Shown here: in pieces, positions 59,900 to 64,000 of the stretch | Position numbering within the stretch: the first letter of the stretch is position 1 | Layout: each line of letters begins with the position of its first letter | Assembly (NCBI RefSeq): GCF_008831285.2 | Contig: NC_045148.1 | Coordinates: forward strand, 22,439,002-22,503,001 | DNA from: Nymphaea colorata | Lineage: Eukaryota; Streptophyta; Magnoliopsida; Nymphaeales; Nymphaeaceae | DNA length: 64,000 bases | Direction of reading: 5' to 3' | Notes under the pieces: model-generated | Seen by the model: only the letters and a program-made list of their open reading frames with translations | Told to the model about the DNA's origin: nothing | Databases searched by the model: none | Translations under genes and position numbers: made by a program

Positions 59900-62330
59900 T
59901 TGATGTTAACATAATGGTTGAAACAAAAGCACAAGCTAAGCATGCCCCTTAGAATGAAGCTTCATCTTCCGTCCTATACCAGAGACACTTGACTTCCCAG
60001 TAATTGAACCAGAAGGCTACCATATATTCCAGTTGTTTATGGAGCGCTTCATTGATTCTAGCTCCAAAACCATGAAAAACTTATCAAACAAAAAAGAAAC
60101 CAGAAAAACAACAGGCCTTCTCCTTCAGATCCGAATAAAGACCATTTAATTCAGACTCAACAACTAGTAAGGATGAAAAGCTTGAATTGCTTCTACCAGA
60201 GAAGAAGAAGATGACGAAAAAAAGCAACAAAGAAATGGAAATCATAGGGGATAGCAGCTCACCAGCCCTATCTCTAGTGAAAGTTCGGAAGATAAACGAA
60301 AAAGAAAAGAAAGCCTGAGAAAGACAAAAGGTCAAAGAGGTATATCCCAAGTAGCAGCTAGAATAGCAAGAGTTCTTAAGAGAAAGTAAAAGAAGTCAAT
60401 TGCAAAAAGAAAAAAGTAAGATCAAAGTCAGGCAAATAAAGTGATGACGAAGTCCAATTAATTACAAGTTTTACGAAATGGAGAAAAGAATGAACAACCT
60501 TGAACTGAAGGGGAAGGAAAAACATTCATACTCATGCGAAGATTATTACCTATGCATTGAAGGATATAAAGACATAAAGAGTTTTCTTAAGGAGTTTGTC
60601 AAGTATGATGGAACCACTTCTCCGTATGTTCACCTCTCAACATTCATCAATTATTGTTACAAGATCCGAAAAAATAACAACGCATTGTTTCGGTACTTCT
60701 CAAGGAGTCTCAAAGGCATTGTTGTGCAATTGTACAAAGAAAACATTAACCCAGTTGAACTAAAAAAAATTGATAAATTGTTAACATGTTCATTGAGAGA
60801 TTTGAGCAAAATATCTCAATGGCTCTGACTCTCAATATCGTTTGTAGTCTCCATCAAAAGCAAAGAAAAAAGGCTTGAGAATTCATTCAAAAATGGAGAA
60901 TTCAATGGAACAAGATGAAGAAGCCTATCTCTGAAACACATGCTCTATCACTTGTTAGGAAAAATCTTGCCCATTCTTTAAAGAGTCTCATCTGCAATGC
61001 TCCAATCAAGACCTTTGCTGATTTGATCAAACACACATATTCAATAAAGGAAGGAACTGAATTAAGTAATTTTGATGGAATTATTGCATCCAAATACAAA
61101 GAAGTGGGTAAGAAAAGAAGTAAAACCAAGTTACCCGCTCACTTCATAGCAAATTCTGATACTTTAAAAGACAATAGCAACAAATTATAGGCATGACAAG
61201 AGACAACCCATAAGAAAAGCACACAGCTGCCCAAGGGAAACGAAGAATGAATAAACAAACACTCAGGCTAGAGTTATGACCAGAAGTTAATTCCCATCAG
61301 CCAACCTCACGAGAAGATCATAGAATACCTCATTGCCAAAAAAGTGTTATGTTGCCAAAAATTTCAGAACCTCCAGAAATGTTAGGAATTGATAAAGAAA
61401 AATTATGTAAGTTTCATTGTGCCCTCGTCATGAAACTAAGGATTGTTTTGTCCTCAAGAATATCATCCAAGATTTCATCAACAAAGATCTCAAAGTTGAT
61501 GATGGTAGCATTCCTGAGATATTGAGGAATCCATTCCTTGATTATGAAAAGGCAGCATTCGCCACAATTGCAGTGGCCACTTTGCTCCCGTATCAGTAGG
61601 AGTACATCCGACCTTGTGATGGAAACAAGTCACACCAAGTTATGGTGACTAATTGGGGTAAGCAACCTTTAGACTTCATTAGTATGATGAACAACAAGAT
61701 AGAATGTTCATCCAAAAACTTTACCATAATTTCAAAAACTTTTTTCTTACGAGTTGGTGATGATGAGTTGTCAGATGACTCCCCAAACAAGGATCTATGT
61801 TTTTCAGATGATAGTTGAGCAGTCAGTCATTTATACAGAAAAACATCTTTTAAAATGAGGATAATACTATAAAGAGGCTCTCATATTGCCATCCAAGTTA
61901 ATGATATGACTGTGCCACATGGATTGATCATTGGAGGAAGTGACTTAAATATTTATCTTGTTATCATAGCCAAGGCTTTCGGCTTCTGTGAAGACAAATA
62001 TCACCCTGATCAAACCAAAATCTATGGATATGATGGTTGAAGAATGAATAGCAAAGGAACCCTCATGATGGACGTGATCATCGAATGCACTAGTCACTGT
62101 ATTTTATTTCATGTGGTGAATGTACCCCATCACACAACTTGCTCCTGGGGCGTTGTTGTATCCATGAAGTATGAGGTATCTGATACACTCTTTACCAATG
62201 ACTTAAATAGAATTTTAGCCCATCTGTCATCACCGTATGTGTAGAGGACCTGATCGAGAGGTTGATACAGCCAATACTCCCTAGACCAATTAACTCGATG
62301 GACACTCAACATAAGGACAACGAAAGAAGC
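59900..62330 (+). pseudogene. Tat-like Ty3/gypsy gag and protease relic
   Basis: Gag-type sequence at 60478-61190 (KYDGTTSPYVHLSTFINYC, FRYFSRSLKGIVVQLY, then a region ending near 61190). A zinc-binding block with CKFH and HETKDCFVLKNIIQDFI (61400-61475), split over two frames, matches the CxFH..GHxTxxC..LKxxIQxLI pattern of Tat/Ogre Gag. The protease-like part has VPHGLIIGGSDLNI (about 61915-61960), HPDQTKIYGYDG and ILFHVVNV. The place of the catalytic Asp in the family's D-G/T-G-S motif reads Ile here. Many stops and frameshifts. No RT or integrase is seen in the rest of the window. Confidence 0.65.
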
Positions 62331-63430
62331 ACCTTAGAAAAAAGGATGCAAAGCATGGAGGTAGGTAAATCATCCAGAAGTACCTATATTGTCTCAAACA
62401 GTCATCTAAACTATCAAGAACATCCCTTATATAATCATTTCGTAAAAAACCCCAAGGGAATCCAGATGCTTTGAAAGGTGGCTATCGTCCATTCACTGGC
62501 CTTTAGAAGATGACTTTGAGCGTCTGCTGGAAGAATCCAGCTTCTCCTGGAGCACCTCGAGATCATCTTTGCCATTCAAGATGAGGTCCACCTTTTCTTT
62601 CAACAAGCTTGTTAAGGAAATAGGTGTTTGCACAAGGTTGTCAATTACTGTTGTCATCTCTATTTTTTCTTGGTAAAAGAAAGAGCTAGCAGAGGAAGAG
62701 AACTAGGAATCAGAAAATGGAAGGACAGGAGGACGAAGGAAGGCCAAACAAATTTAGGTCCACCACTGCAATTGGAATTAGTGGAGAGTAAATTAGCTGC
62801 CCACTACTTAAATTGGAGAGTGGTTGCCCATTTGCTCTGTACAGGCTATCAAGGTCCATGATTGGTGCTAAATAAATCTGAAAAAAGTTTCGACACATGA
62901 TTTTGCAAAGAAAAAAGGACCCAAAATTTTATTTAGCTCATCCAAGTTTCGTGATCTCACCATTGACTAGAAGTACAATTTGTTCGTGCCATGAGGGAAG
63001 CCATCGACCTTGCCAAACTCAAGGCTGGTCATCCCAATTGTGAAGAGTGTTTCTTATTTAGACTTAGGTTCAGGATGTCTGCGACTCATACTAAACCAGT
63101 TCAGCTGCTGTCTTTCAACAAACTCTGTTTGACAGAACTATGAGCTCAGAATGGGATGTGAAAGGTCTCTATAACTAAAGCAACAGAGCAGAGCATGATC
63201 AAGTGGCACTAGCCACACAAGGTTGGCTCAGACCAATTGTGGAGCAAGAGCTAGGTTTTGTTTATAGTCTTTTGGCCTATTTCCTTAACTTAATATATGT
63301 TTCCCATTAAATTACTCTTTGGATCATATCTATGAGGTTATATTGTCCAAAAAATATTTTAATACTTAATTTTAATAGGTCTAGTTTTTGTCTCTTACTC
63401 AAGTGGTCTGCTTTTCACCAACTTTTGTTT
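62331..63430 (+). other. Non-coding stretch, possible continuation of the gypsy relic
   Basis: No domain recognised. About 63180-63250 (CAACAGAGCA..GATCAAGTGGCACTAGCCA) matches 47748-47825 beside the gypsy sequence, so it may be retroelement DNA. Confidence 0.35.
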
Positions 63431-63433
63431 CCT

Positions 63434-63435
<2 letters not shown>

Positions 63436-63469
<34 letters not shown>

Positions 63470-63493
63470 ATATATATATAGAAAGAGAGAGAG
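63436..63493. repeat. TA repeat with GA tail
   Basis: TATATA array of about 45 bases with one slip near 63460, then GAAAGAGAGAGAG. Similar in layout to 49078-49202. A second GA run lies at 63775-63790. Confidence 0.88.
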
Positions 63494-64000
63494 TGACAGC
63501 AGCAGTGCACTCAGATCTGTTCATAGAATGGATCAAGAATGCAGGTTCACACGGGTATCAGATTTTAGATGGATCCAAGATCCAATTAGTTAGGTTCAAA
63601 TGAACAGATAGTTTATTTGGAGCGGCTGAAGATGATAATTAATTGAAAACCCTAAATTCATTTTTCTTTCATTTGTACATGTTTCCTTCTTTTAAGTTCA
63701 ATTTTTGTTGTTGTTCTTCACTAGATTTGTAGTTTCCTCAAGGAATAGAGCTTATACTTTAATTACTACTTGGAAGAGAGAGAGAGAGAAAGTGGCCTTT
63801 TATTTTATCAACAAATCTTTCTGTTTGTTTATGGTTCCAAAGTTCAGTCGCTGAAGATTTGATATTTTATGCTTATTTTTGGTTCTGAAATGTCTAAGGT
63901 GGCGGCTTAGTGGTTCAGTTTTTTTATTTAACTTGTTTTATATTCAATGGGAAACCTGATGAACACTACCAAAAAAAACAATAGTTTTACCATGGGAGGA
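63494..64000 (+). other. Non-coding end of window
   Basis: Nothing recognisable. Confidence 0.35.

Overview
The window is nuclear DNA of a flowering plant. The evidence is plant-type Ty1/copia LTR retrotransposons with the tRNA-iMet primer site, Tat-like Ty3/gypsy remnants, a LINE relic, a hAT-type mini-element, and a tandem cluster of DUF26 (Gnk2/stress-antifungal) genes, a family confined to land plants. I cannot name the species. No gene in the window reads as fully intact, and I saw no rRNA, tRNA or CRISPR.

Bases 1-41330 hold a tandem array of DUF26 genes, all on the + strand, all damaged, and spread apart by retrotransposons. Copy A (803-1118) keeps only its 3' end. Copies B (9879-11037) and C (19259-20286) have a signal peptide, two DUF26 domains, a Pro/Ser-rich linker and a separate short last exon for a hydrophobic tail. 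Copy D (24414-33114) is a cysteine-rich receptor-like kinase (CRK): two DUF26 domains, a membrane span and a kinase spread over seven exons. Copy E (40186-41324) is a deletion product joining DUF26 sequence to the last kinase exon. Long 3' flanking blocks recur after A, B and C, and one part recurs at 36470-36850, so the array grew by unequal duplication. A kinase exon relic after C (21711-21975) and what looks like a CRK intron-2 relic between B and C (about 18400-18510) suggest that the short A/B/C form came from a CRK that lost its kinase, or from recombination with one.

Four copia elements sit in the array. One enters from the left edge with its 5' LTR at 525-802 (- strand) and cuts copy A. 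One is at 3582-8991 (+, many stops). One is at 11767-17055 (-, nearly complete, only three in-frame stops after the gag start). One is at 24919-30021 (+), inserted in exon 1 of copy D with a perfect 5-bp target duplication. Nearly all of the third and fourth pol frames can still be followed.

Bases 41330-64000 contain no recognisable host gene. They hold two gypsy gag pieces in inverted orientation (44011-47329), an old copia pol relic on the - strand (about 49270-51290), a 564-bp hAT-type element with an 8-bp target duplication and a polypurine core (53852-54415), short tandem repeats, a retrotransposon-LTR-like stretch (55300-57700), a Tat-like gypsy gag-protease relic (about 59900-62330) and several long dinucleotide repeats.

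Biologically this is a birth-and-death locus of cell-surface DUF26 proteins being dismantled by LTR retrotransposons. The most unusual item is the A/B/C architecture: tandem DUF26 domains, arabinogalactan/extensin-like linker and GPI-signal-like tail.
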